DNA of 64,000 nt from Heterodera schachtii (taxonomy: Eukaryota > Nematoda > Chromadorea > Rhabditida > Heteroderidae), in contig SIJG01000015.1 of assembly GCA_023374025.1 (NCBI GenBank), forward strand, positions 1,468,697-1,532,696, given 5' to 3'. Shown here piece after piece: positions 11,731 to 23,064 of the stretch. The notes below the pieces were generated by a model, which had not been told where the DNA came from, did not search any database, and was given only the letters and a program-made list of their open reading frames with translations. Every line of letters starts with the position of its first letter. The first letter of the stretch is position 1. The translations under genes and the position numbers were made by a program.

Positions 11731-12054
11731 TCACATGTAGGCGCTCTGTTCCTCCTCCGGGCCAGCAGCGTCACGCTTGAAAAAAAAATGGGAGGTTAAA
11801 AATTGTATTGTGGTGTGTTCCCTTTGCAATCCGAAAACATTTGATGAACATGAAGAGCCATGTAGATCATTTGTTAAAAGGAAAATTTGACGTATCCAAA
11901 AAATTAAAAAGCCCACCGTGGTCGGTGGCGACGTGTGGTATTCGGTCTGCGTGCCATCCTGGACAGGTCCCGCTGGTGGAGTGGCTTCCGCGGCGCCGGA
12001 CGACGGTGCAGGCTCGGCGGGGCCGGATCCCATGTAGGCGCTCATGTCGCTCAT
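11731..12054 (-). CDS. 60-residue Pro/Ala-rich protein divergent from MSP
   Basis: Two exons (12054-11917, 11775-11731) in phase 0 encode 60 residues: MSDMSAYMGSGPAEPAPSSG at the start and AAGPEEEQSAYM at the end. The tetrapeptide SAYM occurs near both ends. There is no signal peptide and no hydrophobic segment; the protein is probably disordered. Codon use is GC-rich like the neighbouring MSP gene and unlike the surrounding DNA. It shares a promoter with MSP, so expression in sperm or testis is a reasonable inference. The intron (11776-11916) is AT-rich with a good polypyrimidine acceptor. I do not recognise the family. Its leader is interrupted by a hAT-like insertion. Confidence 0.7.
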   Translation of the reverse strand: MSDMSAYMGSGPAEPAPSSGAAEATPPAGPVQDGTQTEYHTSPPTTVGFLIFWIRQIFLLTNDLHGSSCSSNVFGLQREHTTIQFLTSHFFFKRDAAGPEEEQSAYM

Positions 12055-12068
12055 GATGAAGTGATGAG

Positions 12069-12685
12069 CAGGGCTGCAAAAAATATGCACAAAAAGTGGC
12101 CAAAATATACGCATAAATATGCAAATAAAGTCGTGAAATATGCACTAAATATGCACAAAAATCGCAAAATATGCACCAAATATGCACAAAAAACTTGAAA
12201 ATTAGGGGTGCAAATTAACTTTAAAAAATTTTTTTCATTAGTACACTTGACAATGAGCTACAGTTCTTTTATAAAATTCTCTTAGCAAATATTGACATTT
12301 TTAAATCAAAAATTTTGTCATGAAAAAAAAAAAAATTTGGGGGGAATAAGTTTTGAGAAAATTTTCCAATTCTTAGTGGTGTGTTTTTTAAAAATTTTCG
12401 GTTGATTCTTAGGGGTGTATTTTTCTGAATTTTTAGGGCCGATTCTTAGGGGTGTATTTTCCGTTTTTATTGCATTTTTGTTAACAAATTTTCCAGAAAA
12501 TGGCAAAATATGCATAAAAATGCAGAAAAACCCAAAATATGCAAAATATGCATTAAGGCCCAAAATATGCAAATAAAAGTCCCGATTTTTATAAGCAAAC
12601 ACAAAAAAGAAAGTGTTTTTCCTACTATTTAGAGCATGGAGAAGCCAGGAAAAAAATATGCTTTTGCATATTTTTTGCAGCCCTG
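12069..12685. mobile_element. hAT-like element in the 5' leader of the 60-residue gene
   Basis: Perfect inverted ends CAGGGCTGCAAAAAATATGC (12069) and its complement (ending 12685), flanked by exact 8-bp duplications GTGATGAG (12061-12068 and 12686-12693). CAGGG ends and octamer duplication are hAT hallmarks. The subterminal regions hold many copies of AAATATGCA, the usual layout of hAT transposase-binding repeats. About 617 bases; a 198-codon open frame across its right half looks like chance. Confidence 0.9.
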
Positions 12686-12796
12686 GTGATGAGTTGTCGC
12701 GACGAAATGTGTAGACGAGCTTGGCGCGCACTGGTGTTGATGTTGCGTTGAGTTGAAGGCTGGCTGGCACTGGTGAAAAGTGAAGAAAACTGTCGC

Positions 12797-12855
12797 CTTT
12801 TATACACTTTTTTTTTGCTGCATGAATTTTTGCACCCGAATTTTGTATATAAGGA
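12797..12855. promoter_or_regulatory. Compact divergent promoter of MSP and the 60-residue gene
   Basis: A minus-strand TATA box (GTATAAAAGG, about 12797-12806) and a plus-strand TATA box (TATATAAGG, about 12846-12854) face away from each other some 40-50 bases apart. Each is followed by a short leader rich in CAAC/CATC. The minus leader would be about 110 bases without the hAT insertion. Placement is direct from sequence; shared regulation is inferred. Confidence 0.65.
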
Positions 12856-12969
12856 GGTGGATTTTGCACATTCTCCTCACTCAGCAGCAGCAACACTTCA
12901 AGCAACGCTCTCAACGATCACACATCAAGCACCCACAAAGCCAGCCCGACAACAGCGACAACAACAGCA

Positions 12970-13405
12970 ATGGCGCAACTTCCACCAGAGGACGTCGCAA
13001 CAATGCCCACGCAGAAGGTCGTCTTCAACGCCCCGTTCGACAACAAGGCCACCTACTACATGCGGGTGCGTTTGGCGTGGTGCACGTGGCATGCGGAATA
13101 ACCCCCCCCCCCTTTTTCAGGTGATCAACCCTGGGACGAAGCGCATCGGCTACGCCTTCAAGACCACCAAACCGAAGCGCATCAACATGAACCCGCCGAA
13201 CGGAGTGCTCGGCCCAAAGGAGTCCGTCAACGTGGCCGTCTCCTGCGACGCCTTCGACCCCGGCAGCGAGGACACCAAGGGCGACCGTGTGACCGTGGAG
13301 TGGACCAACACGCCGGACCCAGCCGCCACCGCGTTCAAGCTCGAGTGGTTCCAGGGAGACGGGATGGTGCGCCGCAAGAACTTGCCGATCGAGTACAACG
13401 TCTGA
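12970..13405 (+). CDS. msp: Major sperm protein (MSP)
   Basis: Two exons (12970-13065, 13121-13405) encode 126 residues, the usual MSP length. The N-terminus reads [20 protein letters not shown], followed by [47 protein letters not shown] and the end [22 protein letters not shown] polymerises into filaments that drive amoeboid crawling of nematode sperm and also signals oocyte maturation. It is cytosolic and found only in nematodes. The 55-base intron contains a C-tract just before its TTTTTCAG acceptor. Codons are GC-rich, as in highly expressed genes. TATATAAGG lies about 120 bases upstream. A probable polyadenylation signal AATAAA is at 13585. Confidence 0.97.
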
Positions 13406-14257
13406 TGGAAGGATGCTTCGTCACCTCAACATGGACATGATAGGATCCCATCCCACCGTCCCAAAATTGTCATTTTGTCCCCCATCATGTAAATTGTTGT
13501 ATCTGTATGTAAATTTCTGTGATCATCACTTCAAATGAATGTATATTTAATTGTTGCCTATGTAATTGTATTGTTGTTGTGCTTAATAAATGCTCATCTG
13601 TGCTCAATTCAAATGCTTTTGTAGGAAGGGGGGCGGGTGGTAAAATTTGGCGTCTGTTTGGTCGGAGGGTTAGCTCGCGTAGAACTCGGTCCGCTCACTC
13701 CTTGTAAATTCAGGTCAAAATGAGCTTTAGACATAAAAGTGGTCCTTCCTATAAGTCTACCAGTCACACATTTCGTTTGGAATTCGAATATTAGCCGTGC
13801 CCTTCCTTCTGTTTCAATTCCTGAGATAACACTGGTACAAAGATGACGAGATGAGCTTGCAAAATTCACAAATAAGGAACAGAACACGTTCAAAAAATCA
13901 CAAATAACAAGCCGGACAATCAAATCCTTCCTTTGAAAAAGTCATTGCTTGCCTTTTAATTGGAAAAATTGGCCTTTTTTGGTCTGTTAACAAATCAGTT
14001 ATCCGCCGCACCCCCTCCCCTCGCCGGTTCACCAGCAGAAGTTTTATGGAAAAACTGCACCCGCAAAAAATTGTTAAAAATCTGTTTTTTGATTCCGAAT
14101 GCACTGAAATTTACGATTTGCTTATTACGAAAATACCTTTTATTTAATGCCTATTTTACAATTTTTTTTTCTGCCTTTTTAGGTGCCAATTTTGCGATTT
14201 TTTATGCCTAAAAAACGAATCCCTAGTGATCAGTGACTTCGAAAACCCAAGGAACTT
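13406..14257. other. Intergenic sequence downstream of MSP
   Basis: No gene recognised. Near 14228 it contains GATCAGTGACTTCGAAAACC, a variant of the core sequence in the elements at 11.2 kb and 56.6-57.0 kb, so repeat remnants are present. Confidence 0.45.
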
Positions 14258-14596
14258 GGGCTCTATTCCAGTTTACGCGTCCAATCAATGTTTACGCGTC
14301 CAATAGGGAAGTTATAAATACAAGAAAAGAACAAATATTTTATTAAGAAAAATTGCATTGAGAAAACCCGAAATTCATAATTTTTCGCGTATATTCAAGA
14401 ATAATTTTTTGTCTGTTGCCTTTATCCGGGAATTTTGCTATACAAAAACTTCCCTAAACTTTAAACTTTCGATTGATACCAAGAATGTATGGATTGACGA
14501 AGTAAAAAAAAAAAAAGTTATGATCTAAAAAAAAGTAAGGGTGGTCACTCATTGGACGCATAAACATTGGTTGGACGCGTAAACTGGAATAGAGCC
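14258..14596. mobile_element. MITE-like element with long terminal inverted repeats
   Basis: The left end GGGCTCTATTCCAGTTTACG, followed by CGTCCAATCAATGTTTACG, is matched in inverse at the right end (CGTAAACTGGAATAGAGCC). The repeats are about 45 bases and each contains a tandem GTTTACGCGTCCAAT unit. About 340 bases in total. I could not define a target duplication, and no protein is encoded. Confidence 0.75.
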
Positions 14597-14848
14597 AAAA
14601 TTTTTCTTCAATATAACACCCCGTTTTAGTGGAACCCCTCCTCTCAATTCCAACATTAATTTCCGAATCAGGATCCCGTAAATAAGACTTTAATCCCGAA
14701 ACCCGGCCCGGGTCCAGTTCCCGAATTTATGCAATGAATTTTCAAAAATCCGGTCTCTACAAATCAGTGATCAACAAAGGAAATCTGCCGGCGTATCCTT
14801 CCTTGCAAATGGCACCCCTTCTGATCAATCACCCGCTCCTTTCGCCGA

Positions 14849-16872
14849 TCACTCCGTTTCGCAAGCGTTGAGTTTTGCCGTTCCATCGCGCTTCAGCCGT
14901 TTCATTTCTTTTTGCTGCTTTTTGATCACTTTCTTTAGAATTTTTTTCAGATTTTTATAACTTTTATCCAATTCTGATCGATTTTCTTTCAAAAAATTAA
15001 ATTTGTTTTTCCATTTTGTGACACGCAAATTCGTTAAAAAGTCTCCAAAATTCAGCGAATTAAAAATGCGTAATTTTTTTGAAGTTTTAACTTCTTTAAA
15101 TTCTCCAATTTGGCATAATCCGTCAATGTAATTTAAAATTCCTTGCGCGGTTAATCGCTTTTTTCTTTCCAAATTTAGCAAATTCTGAAAATTCAAAATT
15201 GTAAAATTAAATATATTTAGATAATTAATTCAAAATTGTTTCTTTGTCAATGCTTTTCCAAAAATCCTGCTCCTTTTAGTGCTTTATTCCCCCCTTTCCC
15301 TCTGATTTTCCAAAACTCAAAAATTGAAATTTTTAAATCCGATTAATCTTTTAATTGGTCCATCATTTTCCCATCGTTTCCTACCGTAACCAGAAGTGCC
15401 GTTCTCGGATACTTCATCCAAATGTGCAGCACCGTTTCAATTGCACTTTGGTGCTGCTCAATCCATTCGGTGCCGGCGGAATACACAATTTGAGTCTCTT
15501 TGAAAATGCCCGGCTGAGTGCCCAAACGATTCCGCGTAAATCCGAGGAACAAATTGCCAATGGCAAAAAGCCTTGATTTCCGTTCATCCTAATTCAAAAA
15601 AGTGCAAATTGGAAAAAAAACCAAAATTTGTTTTGCTTTTCCTAATTTGATGTTCCTTTTTCTCACCTCACTTAACGGCGTCTCTCTTTTCTCAGCACGA
15701 ATTTGGTCAAATGCAATTTCAATGAGCATAATTCCCATTGACCAAATGTCAAATTTTGTGCTTATCTGTTGAAAATAAAATTACCAAAATTTAAATTCTG
15801 ATAATAAATTTATCACTCTGAGTTTGACTTAGTTTTAAATTTTTGTTTTAATCTTTTTTTGATGCCATTTATTGTTCGGTTTCGTGCCCATTTTTCCGCC
15901 ACTTTTTAAATTTTGCCCGGCTCTATAAACCCACTGCTTGGCCTTGTTCGTCGTAATATTCGGGCCCTGTGTATTCCGGGCTCAGTGCGTGCTCTTCGCC
16001 GATCACAACACATTCATTTTTGTTGGACGTGGAGACCAACTTGGCACCCTCGAAATCGATCAGTTTCACCACCAAATGCCCTCCATCTTTCTTCACGTAC
16101 AAATAATTTCTCGGGTTTACGTCCATATGAATTGCGACTAAAGTGCAAAAAAAAAAAGAAGTGAAAAATAAACTTTTAAATCAATTTATTTGAAAATGCT
16201 AATTACTATTGTGGAATTCGAACAGCGGTCGTGCCAACCCTCTGATGGCATTGGCCATGTGCTCGTCACTGTCGTATTGAACAGCCAATCGGTCGTACAA
16301 CCGATCGTGGAATGAATCCACACCCATTTCCATTATTATGATGCGCTCTCCATACGGAGTTGTGATCCCGCTTAATTAATCATTACTTCGGCTAATTATT
16401 GCGTGCTAATTAATTGTTTTTCTCACGCGTCAATCATTTCGATCAAATGTTTTCTCTCCATCTCTGGCAATTGTTGAATTCTCTCAATTATTTTGATCGA
16501 ATTTCTAAAGAGGGATTCGTCACCCGCCTCTCTTCCACTGTAAAATTTGACACCAACGCAATGAATTGCACCGTCAGCGGAGGTGAAATAGCCAATGAGT
16601 ACCTTTTGAATAATACGCGTTTTATGCGAATTAATTGTATACTAATTAATTAATTGCTTTAATTATTAATTAGTTTTTATTGTCACTTTCGTTTTCTCAT
16701 CATTTCTCTCGACTTTAATGTTCAAAGGTTCTTTGTCAGTAATGTATGACTTGTAAGAAATGTGAACTTGAAGCGCTTCTACTGAATATTTTCCGCATTT
16801 TGTTGCATTATTTGTGCAAATTTTTTGAATAAAAATAAATAAGAAAAACAATAATAATTCTGGTAAAAGCAT
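14849..16872 (-). CDS. Secreted protein-kinase-like protein
   Basis: Seven exons (16872-16687, 16602-16427, 16370-16207, 16137-15935, 15765-15667, 15588-15385, 15184-14849) give 455 residues in one frame. It opens with a signal peptide (MLLPELLLFFLFIFIQK). The kinase fold shows the beta-3 lysine in CVGVKFYS (about residue 81), a catalytic loop IAIHMDVNPRN (HMD about 179-181), KLIDFEGA (DFEG about 203-206), STKFDIWSMGIMLIEIAF and LLNLERKKRLTAQGIL. A Lys/Arg-rich tail of about 90 residues follows. The metal- and proton-handling aspartates are present, but the loop lysine of HRDLKPxN is replaced (VNPRN) and DFG reads DFEG, so activity is possible but unproven. Ordinary kinases of this type lack signal peptides; delivery into the host is inferred. 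No close family is identified. Confidence 0.85.
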
Positions 16873-18230
16873 TTTATCTAAAATTTTAAAATCTTTGTTA
16901 ATTAATTTTGGTTAAAAGTTTTTTTTTTTTTGGTTATTATTTAAATAAAGATTAATTCTTTTAAAATTGCAGGGAATGGAAAAATGCATAAGCATCAGAG
17001 AGAAAATTTATACAATCAATTAATTCTTTTAAAATTAATATTGCAAATGAATTATGACAGCAATAGCAAATGGAGAATAAAAATGAGGCGAACCATGCTT
17101 TATTTTAATATTGTGCAATTAATTAAAAAAACGCTTTTTCGTTTGGTTTTTCCAAGATTTTCCCAATTAATTCTGATCTTTGCTGTTTTTGCATATATAT
17201 TCGGCATTATCACAAGAAAATTCGAAAAATAATATCATCTAAAATCAAAATCTTTCAAGAAAAATATTCTTAAAGACCAAAAAATTTTGAAAGAATTCGA
17301 AAATCAAAAACATTTTTTCATTTTCAAAATGACTATTTGAAAAAAAATTTCTTTGAAAATTATTTTTTCTTAAAGAGAAAAAAAATAGTTTCTTCAAATA
17401 AACAATTTGAGATAATAATATTATTTGTTTTTCGTGAATTAATTTTTTTTCACTTTTAGTCTTTAAAATTTAATGGTTTAAAATTTTCAAAAATTTGAAC
17501 TCAATTTTTGAGAGTTTTTGTCCATATTTTGTTAATATATTTCAGCATTTTTGCATATATTTCGTCCATTTTTTGAATTTTTTTTGTCCAATACAATAAT
17601 CCGGGATCAATGACCAGTTTATTTTTCAAAATTTCAATTTAATATTTTTCTTTTATCACAAATCCTTTTTTCTATCAGTAACGTATTTTTTTGAAAATTT
17701 TTCTTTGCTGCTATTAATAATATGAATGACAAAATTAAAAGGCTTCATTTAATTAATGTTTCTTTTTCTCTTCCCTTTTTGCTTTCGTTTGTGTTCGTCC
17801 CAATGAATCCAATTAACCCATGTAATGAATGAATGATTAATAGTTGCGCTAATTGTTGTTCTCTCTCTCTGTCGGTTAATGAGGCTTTTCATAAGTAATG
17901 AATGCGACAGTTAAAGCCAATTTGGCTCAATTAACACACCGCCGATTTTTCGGCTGAAAGGTCACACTGCCAATGAAAATTTATATTTTCACTAATATTT
18001 TCGTGCATTTTTTTCAATTTAAAAAACTTTGCCCGTCCGTTTTTTCATTTTTCAATTGGTTCTACCCAAAAGGTTTGCCTATAAATTGAGCTGTGATGGC
18101 TCAGAAAGGCATTACCAATCGGCTTCTTCTTCTGTTCACTTTCCTCCTAATTTGGTAAATTAAATATTCAATCGCTTTTCCCTCATTTTCACTTTTAATT
18201 TGTCCATTTTCAGTGCTTCCCTTTGTCCAA
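16873..18230. other. AT-rich intergenic sequence and 5' region of copy B
   Basis: 16.9-17.74 kb shows no gene. From about 17743 the sequence is the mirror of 6767 downward. A TATAAATT box near 18078-18086 and a probable leader intron ending CAG at 18212 precede the copy B start codon. Confidence 0.5.
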
Positions 18231-19930
18231 ATGGCCCTCATTAGCAAATGTTCGCTTCTCCTCCTTTTCCTCGTCCCCTTTTCCCATGCGTTTTTCTCCG
18301 GATTTGAGTGAGTCCATTACAATTTTGTAATCCGATGATCATTGTCATTGATCCTCTGATTTCCTTTTCTAATCATTTGGTCCCCTCAAGGGTTTCTCCG
18401 AACGCGGCGCGTCTCCGTCGGCAGTGCGGTTGCGGCGGGTGCCCTCCTCCGCCCAGCGGCGGTGGCTCTGTCCAACTTGGCATCAGCTGCGACTCCCCGC
18501 GCCCTCCACCGCCCCCTCCGTGCTGCGGTTGTCAGCCGTCGTGCGGCTGCGGCGGTGGCGGCGGATGTGAGAATTTCCCCATTTTCAAATTTAAAACTGA
18601 GTAGTACCAATCTGATCCGGATAATCTTGGCATTTAGAAGAAATTTTTATTTAATTTTCGATTTTTAAGGTGGCGGCGGCTGCGGCGGCGGTTCCATTAA
18701 ACTGACAATTGGCTGCGAAGGCCCAAAAGCCCCGCCACCGCCCCCGTGCTGCGGTTGTCAGTCGTGCGGCTGCGGCGGCGGATGTGAGTTCATTTGTTTA
18801 TCAAATAAAAGGAGCTTATTTGCACAAATTCAATAATCGGCCATATTTATACAAAATTATCCCACAATTCTCTATAAAAATTAAAATTATTTTAATTGCT
18901 TTTAACATCAAACCGCTTTTTGAACTGGTCTCCGACCCCGTCATTATCCCCTGATCCCGACATTTTTGTGGGATTTCAAATTCGATTGGCCTCGACAAAC
19001 CCCGATGACTCATCCTTAATTTAAATTTGCTATTATTATTAAGGTGGTGGTGGTGGTGGTGGTGGTGGTGGCGGTTATGGCGGCTGCGGCGGTGCCATTA
19101 AACTGACAATTGGCTGCGACTCCCCACGGCCTCCACCGCCTCCTCCGTGCTGCGGTTGTCAGTCGTGCGGCTGCGGCGGCGGATGTGAGTTCATTTGATG
19201 ACAAATTAAGGGGCATATTTTCACAAATTGAATTAATCTAATTATTTCCCACACTTTCTCAATGAAAATTCCAAAAAAAAACTGCTTTTAATTGCCTTTC
19301 ACATAAAACGCTTTTTGAACCGAGATTAAAATTCCGTTATTATCCCTTGATTTCCAAATTTTGGACATTTTGGGGGATACTCTAATCCGATTAACCCCGG
19401 ACAAACCCCGGGGGCCAATTCCCTAATTAAATTTGCTATTAATTATTAAGGTGGTGGTGGTGGTGGTGGTGGTGGTGGCGGTTATGGCGGCGGCTGCGGC
19501 GGCGGTTCCATTAAACTGACAATTGGCTGCGAAGGCCCAAAAGCCCCGCCACCGCCCCCGTGCTGCGGTTGCGGGTGCGGCTGCGGTTGCGGCGCGTGCC
19601 CTCCTCCGCCCAGCGGCGGTGGCTCTGTCCAACTCGGCATCAGCTGCGACTCGCCTCCGCCCCCTCCCTCCTGCGGCTGTCAGCCCTCAGGCGGCTGCGG
19701 TTGCAATCGCCGCAAGCGCATGGCTTTTCTGCGCCGCGCTATTGCTCAACGCTCTGTTGGCCGTCATTAGTGCAAAATGAAGCTTAATTAGGCACTGCTT
19801 ATTGATGACGTCAATTGCCGATCCGAATGATCCATTTAATTATTAATATTTTGTAACAAATTTTAGCATAGAAATGATTTTTAGTTTTTAAGTGACTCAA
19901 TCGAATTTTAGTATTAGTTTTGATAATTAT
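17743..19930 (+). repeat. Right arm of the large inverted duplication
   Basis: Reverse-complement counterpart of 5195-6767, containing copy B. Compared with the left arm it has two additional repeat-coding exons, each with its own intron. The introns are alike between exons, which points to tandem exon duplication or, on the other arm, exon loss. Confidence 0.85.
18231..19770 (+). CDS. Secreted Gly/Pro/Cys-rich repeat protein, copy B (275 residues)
   Basis: Five exons (18231-18307, 18391-18566, 18670-18783, 19044-19184, 19451-19770) give 275 residues. The signal peptide is identical to copy A ([17 protein letters not shown]). After the first CGCGGC block come four modules with SVQLGISCD or [15 protein letters not shown], and CCGCQ followed by SCGCGGG. 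The last two modules open with nine glycines encoded by GGT repeats. Each internal exon begins and ends inside a Cys codon (T|GT), so any number of modules keeps frame. The end is [22 protein letters not shown] split after NRRKRM. Likely a cross-linked extracellular protein; the function is not recognised. It differs from copy A by two extra exons. Confidence 0.8.
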
Positions 19931-20420
19931 TTTTTTCAATTGTTCTTTTTTTAAAAAATAAAATAATTAATAAATAACAATTCCTTATGCATTCATTTCG
20001 TCCCTTTTTTGGATTTTTCGAATAAAATAATCTAATTGAATATTGAAAATAAAATTTGTGATGGTCGTAATATTGCAATATAAATTTTGGATTAAAACAA
20101 AATACTTTATCTATAAAGACTTTCTTTCCAAATTAATCACCCAATAGCCAGCCATTCGTTAATTGCTGTAATTATGACAATTACTTTAACTTTTTCTTCA
20201 TGGTAAGTGATTTGTAAAATAATTTTAAATTATGTGTATTAACTCTTTAAGAATATTATAGATGTAATTGTAATTTTGTGTAATTTTATGGTTTATTTCT
20301 ATACAATTAAATTGATAAATTATATATTTTTTTATTATTTAAAATTGTCACATCATTAAAGCATCATCCTTTTGTCCCCTTTTTATCTCTGATTCTTCAA
20401 ATTTTTTATTTGGCATTTTG
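19931..20420. other. AT-rich intergenic stretch
   Basis: No exon, RNA gene or element recognised between the duplication arm and the 3' end of the venom-allergen-like gene. Confidence 0.5.
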
Positions 20421-21575
20421 TCACTGATTTTGCCGAACACAAAGGCCCCTTCTGCCGAAGTCGCACGCCCACCCCGGCTCACACGCACTGCACGTGTCAC
20501 CCGGGCCGTAAATGGTTTGGCCCAAAACGTTACCCCTGAAATTGTGCCGGCATTAATGGGTCAATTAGGCAGAGTGTTTTTCATTTCTCACGATTCCAAT
20601 CCCAAAAACCGAGAACAAAATTAATTAGCTTGTTAAATTAAAATCCCAAAGAAAAATAATAGAAATTTACGGGGGCCAATAATTGCAGACCACAAACAGT
20701 TTCCATTGCGCGTCTTGGCATTTGGCCACGCCACAGCCAATGTCTGTCGAACTGTGCCATGCCATCTGAAAAAACAATGGCCATGGATTTTAAACATTCA
20801 GTCTAAGCATAAGAAAGCACCTGAGTAAAGTGCCCAATCGGCTCAAAATTGTTTGCGCCGACCACCAAATTTTCCGGGATGCCAATTGTCACCGCTTCGT
20901 TCCACCAATAACCGAATGCTTTGTTTATCGCCTCGGCTAGAAGATTATTTCTTTTATTTTATAGTTTTTGAATTGCCCAGAATTACTGTTGCTGATCCCC
21001 TCCTTCGTGGACCAGTAAATGTTCTCGCCCAGTCCGGGCACTTTGGAATGCGAAAATTGGCATTTGTCGGCCCACGCCTGCGTTGTAAAAGAAATGTTTT
21101 TGATTAAAGAAATATCTCAATTATGTGCTCCATATTTCCGGCGGAATTCCTGTTAAATCCACGAGGTTAGCGAGAACGGCAAAAAGGCGGGAATCCCGAC
21201 CGTTACTCTAATTGTTACAGTACACCACCGGTCCAATTTGGACAATTCGTCCGTCCACTCACTTGCGCAGTTTGGCCAATTGTCGTGTTATATGCCATCT
21301 CCAATATATTCGTGGCCGGTGGCAATTTGCCGCCGCTTTTGTTCTGCTGATTGCCAGTTGCCACCACGCGGCGGAGATTGTTGTTGAAAGCGGCGCAATA
21401 ATTCTGCTCATTTTGACTAAGCTGTGCCGCCAAATCAAACACAAAAAAACCTTTGGAATTTAAATCTTTCGTTGAGAGGAAATTAAATTTAAAAAATAAA
21501 TTCATTAATTTCTTTGTCCGTACCAAAAACAAAGCCGAAAATGAACAACAAATGATGATGAACCATTAATTGCAT
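20421..21575 (-). CDS. vap: Venom-allergen-like (CAP/SCP) secreted protein
   Basis: Six exons (21575-21524, 21465-21263, 21077-20987, 20936-20821, 20765-20671, 20535-20421) give 223 residues, the normal length for this family. A signal peptide (MQLMVHHHLLFIFGFVF) precedes the CAP domain: FNNNLRRVVATG, GGKLPPATNILEM, AQAWADKCQFSHS, GLGENIYW, the GHFTQMAWHSSTDIGCGVAKC signature (split here as GHFTQ and MAWHSSTD), WKLFVVCNYWP, then GNVLGQTIYGPGDTCSACE. VAPs of cyst and root-knot nematodes are secreted by the gland cells and have been reported to suppress plant immunity. Disulphide cysteines are kept. Each exon join is canonical. The gene lies alone between the inverted duplication and the transporter. 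Confidence 0.93.
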
Positions 21576-23064
21576 TATTAGTATTAAACAAAAAACTGTA
21601 AGTATCTTATGTTTTCGATCAATTTAATTAAAAGGGCAATTCATAAAGCCGAAAACCACAATTTCTCTAATCAGCAGTTGATTATTCTTGCAGAGAGCTC
21701 GACTTTTTAAAACATTTAAAATATTATTATTCTTAATTTATGTTAGTTGCTTTTTAAGGAATTATTTTTATTATTTTACATTGCTAATTCTCTCCATCCA
21801 TTTGTTAAATAATACCAGAAAAGAATTTTTATTTCTAAATTTGATGGAAAAAATATTTTGTTTTTCAAATTGTTCTTTTGTTGTTAAAGTAAAAACAAAC
21901 ATTTATCATGACAAAACAAAATGCTTTTCCTTTTTTAGAAAATTTATTTTTTTATACAATAAAAAATTTAGAAATGAAAGAAATGTTACTAAGGAAAGAA
22001 GGAACAAACACAGCAAAGAACAGCGAGAAACATTAAACACCACCAAAACTTTGTGGTGACTTATGCTAATTAAATTTAAATTTTATCTTTAACTTTACTC
22101 TTTTTATTGATTTGCTTAAATGCTTTTTAACCAAAGAATTACAAAATATGGTAATAATGCTGCCGAATTATGACCCTTCAAAAAGTTTCAACAATTAATG
22201 GAAGGGTCGAAAATTGCGCTGGTCACGAAAAGCGAACACTCAGATTTATCATTGACGCAGAAAAACCAATGATTTTTTTCTCTTCAATTAGCTTCCAAAA
22301 ACAATAAAATGGGCGTGATTCGAAAGAGCATCAAAAATGTAATTTTAACAAAAATTATTCAAAACTAAGTAATTGATCTCATCCCAATTTTTTTTTTTCT
22401 CTATTAACCCACTAATTCAAAATTTATGTAAAAAAACGGAAAAATAGAGAGCATAGATAAATATATATTTTTTCTTCTGATGAATTTGATGAATTATAAT
22501 TCCTTTTTCCGCTTCTAATTTTATTTTCTATTAAATCCGAGTCCTTCAAGTTCGATAATCTCCTCCCAATATGTGTTTCCAAACAAAGAAATGCTTAAGA
22601 ATTTACTGTACTTAATATATTAGGCGAATTTGATACTGCTGTAAATTTTTAGAGCGGCTAAAATTTAATTGCACCGAAAAAACAAAAACAAAATTTGTCA
22701 AGCGGAATTTAAAGAAAATGTTTAACACTTTTTTGGTGTTATTAAATTTGAACTCTTCTGTCCTTATTTTCCAAAATTTTGACTTTGGGGTTCCCACTCA
22801 CAAATCAAATCTGATCAAAACAAAAAGTATGACAATGCCATCGTTTAGGCATAAAGCAAAAGATGAACAAAGTTGCTTCATCAGTACATACAAATAAATA
22901 CTATGAAAATTACAATATATAATGAAATAAAATTAAAACAAAAGGGCTGCTCGAGAGTCGGAAACTCGAGACCCAAAGAACCCGAAACTTATTGACCCGA
23001 GAATTTCGAGCAGCCGAACAATCGGAATTTATTAAGTGTTCAAAATAAAGTGAAATTCTCCCGA
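21576..23064. other. AT-rich intergenic stretch
   Basis: No convincing gene. A small inverted repeat (GGCTGCTCGA at about 22946 and TCGAGCAGCC at about 23007) may be a MITE fragment. A 123-codon plus-strand frame at 21688-22059 is AT-rich, has no splice or domain support and is probably chance. Confidence 0.45.

Noticed and set aside
12318..12914. 198-codon minus-strand open frame
   Set aside because: It crosses the right end of a hAT-like element and the MSP promoter, with AT-rich codons and no domain.
21688..22059. 123-codon plus-strand frame rich in Phe, Leu and Asn
   Set aside because: AT-driven composition, no signal of splicing, and the frame begins in non-coding DNA.
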